A stretch of 64,000 nucleotides of DNA from Hypomesus transpacificus (taxonomy: Eukaryota; Chordata; Actinopteri; Osmeriformes; Osmeridae): assembly GCF_021917145.1 (NCBI RefSeq), contig NC_061066.1:9584685-9648684 (forward strand). The letters are read 5' to 3'. Each line of letters opens with the position of its first letter. Positions within the stretch are counted from its first letter, which is position 1. A program made the position numbers and the translations under genes. Below, piece by piece: positions 1 to 13,900 of the stretch. The notes beneath the pieces are model-generated. The model did not search any database. It saw only the letters and a program-made list of their open reading frames with translations, and was not told the origin of the DNA.

Positions 1-140
1 GGTTCATGGTTCATGAGTGGTTCATGGTTCATGAGTGGTTCATGGTTCATGAGTGGTTCATGGTTCATGAGTGGTTCATGGTTCATGAGTGGTTCATGGT
101 TCATGAGTGGTTCATGGTTCATGAGTGGTTCATGGTTGTC
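1..140. repeat. 18-bp minisatellite, about 8 copies
   Basis: A unit reading GGTTCATGGTTCATGAGT is repeated nearly perfectly from the window edge to about 10 bp before the slc35d2 acceptor at 149-150. It lies in the intron upstream of that exon, and its left end is cut by the window. Confidence 0.95.
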
Positions 141-150
141 TCTGTTGCAG

Positions 151-756
151 GTTTGTGCTGATGTACTCTATTGTGCTCTGCAGCCACTACAACTCAGCAC
201 TGACCACCACAGTAGTGGGAGCAATCAAAGTAAGTGTGTGAGTGTGTGTGAGTGTGAGTGTGTGTGAGTGTACGTGTGTGTGAGTGTGTGTGTGAGCGGG
301 TGGGTGTGTGTGTGTGTGACCGAGTGAGTGCTGGAGTGTGTGAGCATATGCACGAGCAAATTCACACAAACACAGGACTCATGTTCAGGTGTGTCTCCCT
401 AGAACATAGCTGTGGCCTACATCGGCATGTTCGTAGGCGGAGACTACCTGTTCTCCTGGACTAACTTCCTGGGTCTGAACATCTGGTGAGAACTAAACTA
501 AGTCAGCGCTTATCTTCTGCTTTAGGGAACTCTGGAGCCGCCTGTTTAGAGTGAAACTGTCCGCCCACACTTTAGATGTGGTTTGTATTTGGTTACCTGA
601 GCAGCTGTTTCCTGTGTTCTCAGCATGTCTGGTGGGCTGGTCTACGCCTACCTGACCTTTCACCCTCCCAGCAGCCACCGCGCCGCCACCAACCAACTTC
701 AGCCAATCAACGTCCTCGTCACACAACCTTCTACAGACCGTCTGCCTATCAGATGA
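151..756 (+). CDS. slc35d2: Nucleotide-sugar transporter, SLC35D2-like, last three exons (5' part outside the window)
   Basis: C-terminal part of a multi-pass Golgi/ER nucleotide-sugar antiporter of the SLC35D family, which carries UDP-GlcNAc and related sugars. Exons are 151-229, 403-485 and 624-756, with AG acceptors and GT donors in consistent phase. The translation includes FVLMYSIVLCSHYNSALTT, VVGAIKNIAVAYIG, GGDYLFSWTNFLGLNIC and MSGGLVYAYLTF. Of the human paralogues as remembered, SLC35D2 (NVSVAYIG, GLNICMAGGL) fits better than SLC35D1. The last residues before the TGA at 754-756 (about 30 aa) form a soluble tail that I do not recognise. The gene faces znf367 tail-to-tail, as in human. 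The start lies outside the window. Confidence 0.88.
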
Positions 757-1113
757 TCTAGAAAGGCCAGAAATACCTGATACCTAAATATCGACAAAAC
801 ACACGATTGGTTATCTCACCCGATCCTGTGCTTTGATTGGTTGTCCCTCACATACTGTGAATTGATTAGTGCTTCACACATATATTTATGACTTTGCTCC
901 ATATTGGGGTGACTGTGGGATGTTTTAGTTGTTTCTTAGCGATGATTCCCTCTGAACATTTATCAAAACTGTTTGTTCCTCTGACTGTTCATGTCCTGGG
1001 AGGGGGTTGTGCATAAGGATGGTTTTGAGTTTGCCAGGTAGTCTGAAATAGCACTGTATTTTGTTATTTTTGTTCACATTATTGAACTTAACAGACAAAA
1101 AGAATGAAAAACC

Positions 1114-1119
1114 ATTAAA
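1114..1119 (+). terminator. Candidate poly(A) signal (ATTAAA) of slc35d2
   Basis: ATTAAA about 360 bp after the slc35d2 stop codon, in an A-rich stretch. It is the nearest canonical or near-canonical signal on this strand. Confidence 0.45.
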
Positions 1120-1157
1120 AAGAGAGAAAAACGCTCTTAGGGTCTTGATAAATGTTT

Positions 1158-1163
1158 TTTATT
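1158..1163 (-). terminator. Candidate poly(A) signal (AATAAA) of znf367
   Basis: TTTATT on the plus strand reads AATAAA on the minus strand, 1.7 kb downstream of the znf367 stop. It fits a long 3' UTR ending just short of the slc35d2 signal; nearer signals cannot be excluded. Confidence 0.35.
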
Positions 1164-2883
1164 GAAGACCAGTAAGTACCAACAGTTGTGGATTTTAACT
1201 GAATATGTGTATGTTACTTCTACAGAGCAAGCAAGAACTTTCCTTATCGATGCCAAGCACACATCTGACTCTATACAGGGCGAGGGCAAGTATCTAGAAA
1301 TATTAATTCCAGCACTCAGATTATGTGAAGCCTAGTCTAATACATCATGGTATATATTATTGGCCAAAGATATTTATTTAACAATAAACAAAGGGTTAGA
1401 AATACAATAATATAAAATTCTAGGGTAATAATAAAAATATTATAACCCTATATAACTAATATTTGGTTTTTGCGATGATCAACAATTTAATTTTCTCCCA
1501 GTTTCGCACAATGGTCACTGAAGTGTGGATAACTAAAGATTTTAGCCAATTCAATATACAGATTCATGATGTACAAAGTTTTTTTTTCCAAAACCCAACG
1601 AAACCTCCAAATTACAATAGGCCAGTTAATATAAATGCTTACGAACAATGTTAAAATATGTAGTGTTTCAAAAAATACAAAAGGAAAGGAAAAAGCTTAC
1701 TTTCAGCAGAAACAAGCGCCATTTTTCTATCCAAGTCAGACATTTCTGTTCCATTGCAAGCTTAACCCACAGAGGCAAAAGTAATGGGACAATGATTTCA
1801 ACTGAAATGGTGGATAAAATGTCTCAAGAATCTAACTTTGTCCCACGCAGGAACTAATGAGCTTCTAGTTCCTGTGATTATCTTTGTCAAACAATGGAAC
1901 TGCAATTAATGACGAGTTAAACTGGTTTTGTTGTTTAACACTGAGGAAGGTTAGATAAGATGGTCACACCAAACCAGACAAATGTGAATCAGACCCTAAA
2001 ATGTTGAAATACCTCATGAAAACAGTATCAAATAGAACAAACATGATGCAATAAATATCGTAATCAAAACGCTTCTGAGAAACGCCCTTTCTGTGATCCC
2101 CCTGGAGGTCACGGGCGATATCGCAGTCTGGCTGCAGTCTTTTAATATAAGAGATGGCAACCTATTACTATACAGCTACTGGTCTGGGTGTTGGTGTGGG
2201 TGGAGCTGAGTGCTCTGTGATCTCAGGTTAGGGTGAAAGGGTATTTCAGATTAGGCTTGCAATGACAACCTCTTCTCACTGTGACAGCAGCTGCATCTCA
2301 ATTGTGCACCAAGTACACCCTCGCTGGTTTCCTCTCCTTCCTAGACTCCTTCTCAGACAGACCAGGGCCTGAAGTCGCGTCATTGTGACCAGATGTGATT
2401 CTTGGTTTGCAAACCCAAAGCACATGGAGCAAAGGAAGCACAATCGAGGACGTCATGTCACACTATGGAGATACGCTCAACCACACTATGGAGATACGCC
2501 CCATTGTGCCCTGGGTCGACCCTGTCTCTCTGAGCTCCATATATACATCCATCATAAAAACACACACCCTCACACACAAAAGCAAGGAAGATCACTCGCT
2601 CACCAAACAAAGTGCAAACAAAACTGAACCGAATTTTCTTTCTTTTTTAAATGATCCTCATTTGCTGTCTTCAAAAGGCAGGTGTGAGAAAAGACATTCT
2701 TCATATCCTAACATCCTAGTAAGGAGAACTGTGGAGGTGAGTAAGGTGCTGTAGGGTGTTCCTGCTCAGGACAGCTGGGCCAAGTCGCTCGCTAGACTTG
2801 CATCTAAGAACGCCCAGCATGCACTGGGGCAAAGGGGGGAGGGTTCGGGGAGGGGGTCTCTTGACCAGGAAGTGGGCGGGGCT

Positions 2884-5990
<3,107 letters not shown>

Positions 5991-7080
5991 CGTTGAATTT
6001 CAAATAGCTCTGAGAAGCTTTAAAATCCGAAAGAGCCAAAGATCACCCTTACTGTTAATCACATGCCATACAAGCAGTCATGTCTTCTAGTCAACCGTTT
6101 TCGAGAATCGAAAAAAGTCTTACAAATCCAGCGAACGGAAATAGTTCCGTAAATGAGTCCAATTCAATCTGGAGTAAAAATATTCATTTCTAACTTGATA
6201 AAAAACTGCGCTACAATTCCTAAAAGACAGTAGAACGTTGGACTACATTCGTTCTGTCGTTACAGCCTGGTGGGCGCCGTTCTTTCTGACAGTGCAGCTT
6301 TCCTAGTGTGCGCTTTCTCAAAGTCTTTCCCGCGTTGCAAAGCGCGCCTGGGCGGTTTATTTAACAAATCAGTTGAGAGGATATTAAACGCGCTTACCAC
6401 ATGGGTGGGAAATGACCTATAATATGATCCAAAGGACAGGAAAGCCCCAAACGGGGTAACCACAGTAACCAATGTTCAGGCTCTGAACATACTTGGGTTA
6501 GGACATTTTATCCAATGAGGTTTGAAACTCCGCAGCGCGCTCTTCTGGATTGACAACCAAGATTGACAAATAGCAACGTTGGGCACCAGTCTAGAGCGTG
6601 ACTGTACCTGGATTCGACCAATGAAACGAAAGGGCGGATGCGGCACAATTGTAAAGTACGCGCGGATTGGACATAATACGGGGCGACAGACTCCCGCGCG
6701 CGCAAAAGCTTTATGTTTACGTTGTTACGTTTTATGTTCAATTTAAAGGGAAGGAATGACTCAAAGGCGCCAAAGTTACGTAATGTATCTGTCCAATGGA
6801 AACGACTCAGAAACAAAGAACCATTTGTGCAGATTTGGAGAGATAGCCAGATAGGTTTGAAAACTTATGGTTCAAAAAGTAAAGTACTGAACTATTCACT
6901 TATCCCTGCTTTTCTGATGTGCTTTCTTTGTATGTTGCTGAGCGCCAAATAACAAGCAGAGACAATCATTTAACGTAATATTTTGTGATAATGTTCACCA
7001 TACGTTACGCTGCTCATTTTCGCTATGTTAAAAACACTGCTAAAAGTGAAGTTTAACGTATTATTTAAATGCAATACATC
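5991..7080. promoter_or_regulatory. znf367 5' UTR and promoter region
   Basis: Begins directly upstream of the znf367 ATG at 5990. It contains several CCAAT/ATTGG boxes (around 6471, 6512, 6603 and 6666), an E2F-like TTTCCCGC at 6326-6333 and local CpG-containing GC boxes. No TATA box is obvious. The transcription start cannot be placed from the sequence. Confidence 0.45.
6326..6333 (+). promoter_or_regulatory. E2F-like site upstream of znf367
   Basis: TTTCCCGC is an exact match to TTTSSCGC, about 340 bp upstream of the start codon. Confidence 0.35.
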
Positions 7081-7185
7081 CTCCAAGAGAGTTCCGATTT
7101 CAGGGGCCTGAGGAGAGAGTTCCGGTTAGAGAGGCCTGAGGAGAGAGTTCCGGTTTCGACAGCGCCCTTGGCCTGCGCTTTAATA

Positions 7186-7199
7186 CTGCCATCTAGTGG
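7186..7199 (-). promoter_or_regulatory. CTCF-like motif
   Basis: The minus strand reads CCACTAGATGGCAG, matching the CTCF core CCASYAGRKGGCRS at all 14 positions. It is divergent to the next motif, 38 bp away. Confidence 0.5.
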
Positions 7200-7237
7200 T
7201 TTACTGTGAGCATTACAGGTGCAGTTCTCCCTCTAAA

Positions 7238-7251
7238 CCACCAGATGGCGA
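7238..7251 (+). promoter_or_regulatory. CTCF-like motif
   Basis: CCACCAGATGGCGA matches the CTCF core at 13 of 14 positions. Confidence 0.45.
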
Positions 7252-7333
7252 TGGTAAAGCGCAGCCCTATGGAACGGGTTTTTAAGGGCCGGTAGTGTCA
7301 TGTGAGCATTACAAGTGCAGTTCTGAAAGTGAA

Positions 7334-7347
7334 CCACTTGGTGGCAG
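7334..7347 (+). promoter_or_regulatory. CTCF-like motif
   Basis: CCACTTGGTGGCAG matches the CTCF core at 13 of 14 positions. It lies within a sequence block related to the one around 7200 (both carry GTGAGCATTACA followed by GTGCAGTTCT), so the site may have been copied with that block. Confidence 0.4.
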
Positions 7348-10300
7348 TGGTAAAGAGCTGCTCTAAAACTAAGACGGGAAGTCGGAGGAAATCCAAGATG
7401 GCAGCACCTCGTCTCAACAGTAAAGCTCTAATTTGTCCTATTTATTTGAGCCATTCTGTATATTTCTGACTCATTAAAATGGTCGTACACAGTACTGTCT
7501 AAGACACCACATTGCAAAGGTGTTAGAATTCATGAAATACCGCAAAATGTCAGTTCCAACTGCCAGCACACTATTGCTATTTTAGCAATCCCACAGTAGT
7601 TAGTTCCAGTACTAAATGCCAGTTCATTTCCAGTACCACCGACATGAAGTTACAGCAGGCCTCCTGGTAAGCATAATGGTACATGCACTACTCTGCTATC
7701 TTAGGTTTATCCAAATCACCTGTAGCTACTCCCAGCTAGTACGCTACATACCACCAACAGGAGCCCTGGCCTCCACATGCAGATGATACCCCCAAGACCT
7801 GGGGGTCATGGATACCTGGGGGTCATGGATACCTGGGGGTCATAGTGTAAGATCCTGCTCTGCTTTCATTGAACATGGTCTATACAGGCTTGGTTTAGAT
7901 GGAGTCATTGGAGGGGACATTAGTTTGGCTGAACAGTATGTATATGCTAATATCTATATATATATATATACACACTATTAAGGCTTATCTATGATGAAAA
8001 TATATTCAAATCAAGTTTATTGGTCACATATAATCTTGTAACATATTACAATCTTGCAGTTTCCAGGCTGTGATGTTCCCTGTCAGATGCACCTATCAAC
8101 ATAACAATCCATGTTACACTTAACCCTAACCCAATCCATGCAACACTTTCGTGACCAAGACGCATTGACTTTCCTGGTAATGAGAAACGCACTCAGACGA
8201 GGAGACCACAGATGTCCCAGAGATTTGGGTGTTAGGTATGTACCGTAGTTGGTAAAGAGGTCACTTTGATAAATGCAAAGTAGACAACTGTTTGTAACTT
8301 TATTGCATAAAACTGGTGTAATATTATTGCAATAAGCAGCAGTGTTTACATAATTAGTGTTTTCTTGACAAACCATTCACCGGAAAAAAAAGACTCTCAT
8401 TTCTCCTAATGTGAAACATCACTGTAAATGCGTCACAAAATGACACAACCTGTGTTACAGGTACAAGCTACCAAGCATCATTCAGTGTTGTTTTGTTTTA
8501 ACCGCATCACACTTGTCAATAAAGCCTTAAGTCTTAATAATGTTAAGTCAAGCTGCCATGCACTTCAATGTTAGTGTTATTTGCCAAGCAGTAGCCGATA
8601 CGTGATTCTAACGGTTTAGTAGGCCTGTCATTTCTACATATACTTTTGCACTTTCAAATAGTTAAATGTTCATATAACATGCTTCAATAACAGCATACAA
8701 CCAGATCAGGCAAATGCAGATGAGTCTAGGCAAGGTATATCACAACAACCAGAACCAACCACATAGCCAGAGAATAGCCTATACTAGACAAGTAGTTAAG
8801 CTGCAGCACTAATACTAAACCGCTAGCTCTACGACAAGACTGCCTGAAAGGGTGTTGATCCTGTTGCTCTATCAATGCTACAATAACCGGCATAGGTTTA
8901 GTTCAGTTTGACACAATCTGTAACAGTTACAAATTATTCTGATCAAAATTGATTATCTCTGTTAACTAAATAGCTCGGGGATTTGATGTGGGCAGGGAAA
9001 CAAAGGACAAATGACATAGTAATGACATAGTAATGACATAGTAATGACATAGTAATGACATAGTAATGGGCTGCGGTTGCAGTGATATACATGAAAAAAG
9101 GCTTATTACATTGATATTATAAAAAAAAAATTTGAAGTTGATGACCATATCAACAAAATAAGTATATTAACACACAGCATTCAAATGTTAGTCTCCAAAG
9201 ACCTCGTTGTTGTCGAGGACCTCAAAAGGAATTGACATAATATATACAGGCATCTTTTCATTAAAGCCATTTAATCATGCGACTGTACAGATCATGTCGG
9301 CCTATTCTCATCACAGTCGTGTTTAAAGCTTCTTTGCTGGAGAGGATTTGAAAATGAATAATACGGCATCAATGCTGAGTTTAATGTCAGGGTGCCTTTA
9401 ATTAGTTCCAAGCAGCCTCCTCCTCAGCTTTCTGACACTAGACGTCCAACCAACACAACGTGTCACATTTTATACTGCGGCGCGAGAGGAAGAGGAGAAA
9501 GGGGGGAGGAAGAAGTAGAGGAAGAGAACGAAACCGCTTTAGACGCAGCCCTGACTGGCCGTAACTATAACGATGAGCTAGTGAACGGCCTCCTGAAAGC
9601 TACGCGCTAATGATCTAGCCTAACTACTCACACAAGCCCTAAACCTAACTACTCACACAAGCCCTAAACCTAACTACTCACACAAGCCCTAAACCACATT
9701 TTTGCTAACGGGAAACCTACTGCAAAACACGGCAACTAATCAAGCGTCCGGGCTCCGGTCGGAGGCTCGGTTGTCTAGTGTGCTTGTCACGTCTTCACAG
9801 TAACATCATCTGGCAGCGCGGCGCTATAAACCAGAAAGACAAATGCCAAAGTCATTCTAATCTCTGTTCTTGGCTCATGATTAACAATTAAAATGATCAG
9901 ATTTGTACAATCCCACGATTGTCACTCCCAAATGCATAGGAGAGTCCACTCTCTAAATGAGCTCAAGTATTTCTGCAGCGTATGTGTCAAACACAAGGAA
10001 GCTAAACAGTCCGCTTGGACAGTGAACTCGGTTGGAAGCATACCATGTTTGAACAAGGCAACGATTAAATACGTTTTACAATCACCTCACCACCATGACA
10101 AGGGCATGACGTTGACCTATTTGGTGCAAGGCTGTAGAACAATCAATAATCCACAGGTAGATTGGGCAACCCTGGAAATCTGAGATGATAAATCACAGAG
10201 TGCAATAACAAACAAAAAAGGGTTGATCTGGCCAGTAGTTACCATGGTGATATGAGTAGAACATATAACACACAACAATTATACAACTAAGAAAACATCA

Positions 10301-10554
10301 AAACCAATACACAATTTCTTATTTTACTAGCTTATATCAGTCAGAGAAGAACTGTCTATATCTTGAAAGATTCCTAAGGATGATAACCACAGAAAGGTGT
10401 GTCATGAATACTGTCGTGTTGCTAGTAGTGTACATCTGTGTTCATGTTGAGAGCAGTGACTGTGTTTACATGTAGTGTGAGTGTGTCTTTGAGTTTCTCC
10501 TAGTGAAGGTGAACCCTCTTCAGTGTCTCTGTTCCTGGGTTGTTTTCAGTAGCA

Positions 10555-10660
10555 TGTGGGCTCTGTCGCGGCTCGTAGCTCTGTCGCGGCTCATAGCTCT
10601 GTCGCGGCTCGTAGCTCTGTCACGGCTCGTAGCTCTGTCACGGCTCGTAGCTCTGTGGCG
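10555..10660. repeat. 18-bp minisatellite, about 6 copies
   Basis: Unit CTCTGTCGCGGCTCGTAG with minor variants, downstream of the lifr stop codon. Confidence 0.9.
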
Positions 10661-10924
10661 CTTGTTCTCCCTGGTTGTCTACACCATGAGAGAGGTGAGC
10701 TCTGCTAGTCAGTGCTCTTCGGAGGGTCCGTTTGGTAAGTGTCCAATCCCAAAAACACGTAAACAAGCATTCAAATAATGAAAACAAACAGTGAACATCA
10801 CTAATGCCCTTGAGAGGTGTGTGTGTGTGTTTGTGTGAAGGAAGGCAGTGAGGATCTTGACTGTCACCCGGACTGTTGACATCGTCATCCAGCTAGTGAC
10901 ATCATGGAGCAGAGGGTGACATCA

Positions 10925-13900
10925 TCAGGGCTTGCCTGACAGCAGGCTGTGGAACCAGGAGGTTTGACCTTTGACCTGGTCGTCGGGGTCGGGCAGCAGG
11001 AACTGGGAGGAGGTGACTGAGGTGGGACTTCCCAGGGAGGGGGTCAGGCCCTCCACAGGGGAGTCCATCTTCCAGGAGCACTGGGGCTTGTACCCCCCAA
11101 AGGGCCCCTCTGCCCCAACCTGCTCCTGCTCCACAGAGGCCGGGGGCGAGGCCGGGTGCATCTGGGGCCGGTAGCCCCCGAGGGGAGGCTGGGGCTGGGG
11201 GGCCGGGGCAGAGGCCTGGATGCCGGTGTAGGTGACGTCGGTGCGGGCCGAGTCAACCGAGCTGCCCGAGGACGCCGAGGAGTCTGGGAAGTGGGCGGGG
11301 CGTTGCCGCGGCATCCCCTGGTCCACCACCTGGTTGTAGTAGCGGAGGACGGAAGGCTCGTCGGTGTCGGCCGGAGCGCTGCCCTCCTCCTCCTCTTCCT
11401 CGGGCACAGTCACCAGCGCCTCCTTGGAGTCCCACTCTGGCTTCTCCAGGATGTGGACCATGCTGTGAGGAGACGGCTTCAGGTCCAGAGTCCCCTGAAA
11501 CACACACATGACACTTTCTGGCACCAGGACAGTGTGTGTCCCTGGCGGTGTGCCATGAGGTCATGATCCCCATCTTACCTGAGGCATGGACCAATCAACA
11601 GGCAGCTTACCTGAGGCATGGACCAATCACCAGGCAGGCTGGGCTCAGGGATGTCTGGGTAGAAGGCTTTCTTCACCCTGGGACACAGGCAACAACAAAC
11701 AGTCAACAACTGGAATACAAAATACAATAAATCTGCTGAGAATGTGACATGACAGCTTCCTGTTCAGTAATCTGGCTGCCTCACCACTTCCTCTTCCTGT
11801 AGCACAGGGTCGTGACAACAGCCAGGAAGCACGCCATGGTTCCCAGGGCAACCAGGATCTCCAGGATGAGCCAATCAGCTGCCAGAGGAGAAGGCAAGCA
11901 AGCATTCATTCATACTGGTGTGCTGTCCATGAACATTGAGTGTTAACGTACTGTAGGGCTGTAGATAGACCCAGCTAATGCTAACGTACTGTAGGGCTGT
12001 AGATAGACCCAGCTAATGCTAACGTACTGTAGGGCTGTAGATAGACCCAGCTAATGCTAACGTACTGTAGGGCTGTAGATAGACCCAGCTCATGCTAACG
12101 TACTGTAGGGATCCAGAGAGATATAGGCCGGGGTTCCACCGTCCTCCCCGGCAGAGTTGTACGACTTGACGGTGAACTTGTATGAGCCAACAGGGAGCTT
12201 GGTCACTGTGTAGTTCCTCTGGCTTGGGTCAGTGATGTTGGCTGGAGAGAGGAGAAGGGAGTGTGAAATAACTGGACTATCCAATAACCAAGGGAAAGAC
12301 AGCATAGCCTAGTCTAGGCCCTACCTATCAGAGAGAACCAGATAGTCCTACCTATAAGAGGGAGGCTGGAGATAGTCCTACCTATCAGAGAGAGTCTGGA
12401 GACAGTCCTACCTATCAGAGAGAGCCTGGAGACAGTCCTACCTATCAGAGAGAGTCTGGAGACAGTCCTACCTATCAGAGAGAGTCTGGAGACAGTCCTA
12501 CATATCAGAGAGAGTCTGGAGACAGTCCTACCTATCAGAGAGTCTGGAGACAGTCCTACCATCAGAGAGAGTCTGGAGACAGTCCTACCTATCAGAGAGA
12601 GTCTGGAGACAGTCCTACCTATCAGAGAGAGTCTGGAGACAGTCCTACCTATCAGAGAGAGTCTGGAGACAGTCCTACCTATCAGAGAGTCTGGAGACAG
12701 TCCTACCTATCAGAGTCTGGAGACAGTCCTACCTATCAGAGAGAGTCTGGAGACAGTCCTACCTATCAGAGAGAGTCTGGAGACAGTCCTACCTATCAGA
12801 GAGAGTCTGGAGACAGTCTTACCTATCAGAGAGAGTCTGGAGGCGTTGGCCATGTAGACTCGGTACCCCAGCAGGAACCCCCTCTGGTGCTCCAGAAGAA
12901 CCTCCTCCCAGGTCAGCAGCACGCCAGAGCCCTGCTGATTGGACGAAACGTGGGGGGACGACCTGGAGGGGGCTGGGGGAGGAGCCACAGGTACCACAAC
13001 GATGAAACACAGTAGATCTGGACCTTTACCCTTAGAACAGTCCGTGTGTGTGTGTCAGACCTACCCTGCTCCTGCATGTAGGCCTCCCAGCGCTGCTGCA
13101 GGGTGGGGAGTTGGGACGGGCAGGAGTACAGAGAGAAGGTGTATCTCACTCCTGGCTGGAACCAGTCTGGGCACCGGGCAAAACACACACACCACGCAGT
13201 CAGTATACACAGCTATCTAGAGATCGCTCAATCTATTATAGATATAAGAAGTAGACTGACTTAAATTTGATTCAAAATATTAAAAAAATAGAAGAATTTA
13301 AAAGAATACATGAAATATAATTTCATTTATAATGTAATAAAAATAAGTAAACAAAGTTTTGAAAATAACATTTTGAACGGTTGAAAGACTGAGATATTCA
13401 CTTTGCTCACAACCCTGTGCCTCTCAGGACTGCAGCCTCTCACTACTGCAGCCTCTCAGTACTGCAGCCTCTCACTACTGCAGCCTCTCACTACTGCAGC
13501 CTCTCAGTACTGCAGCCTCTCAGTACTGCAGCCTCTCAGTACTGCAGCCTCTCAGTACTGGCCCTGACAGCCATAGTGTTCCTACTGTATGTGCATCACT
13601 GAGGGGCATCATCTTTTGTGATGAATGCTGTTACTGCTTGACTAATTTCGTACATGAACATGGATTTAGGCTTTGAAACATTTTGATCAGTGATCCTGTC
13701 GGGTGTTATCTGGCTTATTTGACACACTGGTGTTCAGCATTTTAGCTATGCATCGTACATGGCTTTGTGGAGTTTTTTTAGGGCTGAATTAGGTTGGTGG
13801 TGTTGCCCCGAGAGGTAGCAACGTTAGCCAGGCAGGTTTTGCACAATACTTGACACTGCGCAGCATCTTTTTTACAGGCAAAATTGGCAAAGTGTCTGTA

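Larger units (their letters stand above)
757..2883. other. Convergent 3' UTRs of slc35d2 (+) and znf367 (-)
   Basis: No further coding exons are seen. A plus-strand ATTAAA at 1114-1119 and a minus-strand AATAAA (TTTATT at 1158-1163) lie only about 40 bp apart, so the two genes probably end almost back to back. This gives slc35d2 a 3' UTR of about 0.4 kb and znf367 one of about 1.7 kb. The AT-rich stretch 1300-2100 shows no recognisable element. Short ORFs at 2385-2754 have no family resemblance and are treated as chance. Confidence 0.55.
7081..10924. other. Intergenic region between znf367 and lifr
   Basis: No coding exon is recognised. Contents: a 36-bp direct repeat (7087-7160, three copies), CTCF-like motifs (7186-7347), a promoter-like ETS/YY1 patch with a short ATG frame at 7375-7420, three copies of a GGGGGTCATGGATACCT unit near 7800, a possible transposon fragment at 8006-8060, five copies of an ATGACATAGTA unit at 8995-9068, a 25-bp repeat at 9620-9700 and an 18-bp repeat at 10560-10660. 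Minus-strand AATAAA-like signals (for example TTTATT near 8300) could end a long lifr 3' UTR. Short ORFs such as 9392-9610 show no family resemblance. Confidence 0.6.

Noticed and set aside
8006-8060. Transposon fragment (AATCAAGTTTATTGGTCACA)
   Set aside because: The phrase resembles common fish repeats, but no ends or second copy are visible in the window, so it is not called as an element.
9392-9610. 72-aa ORF with an Arg/Glu-rich centre
   Set aside because: No family resemblance; the Arg/Glu run comes from a GAGGAA-rich stretch.
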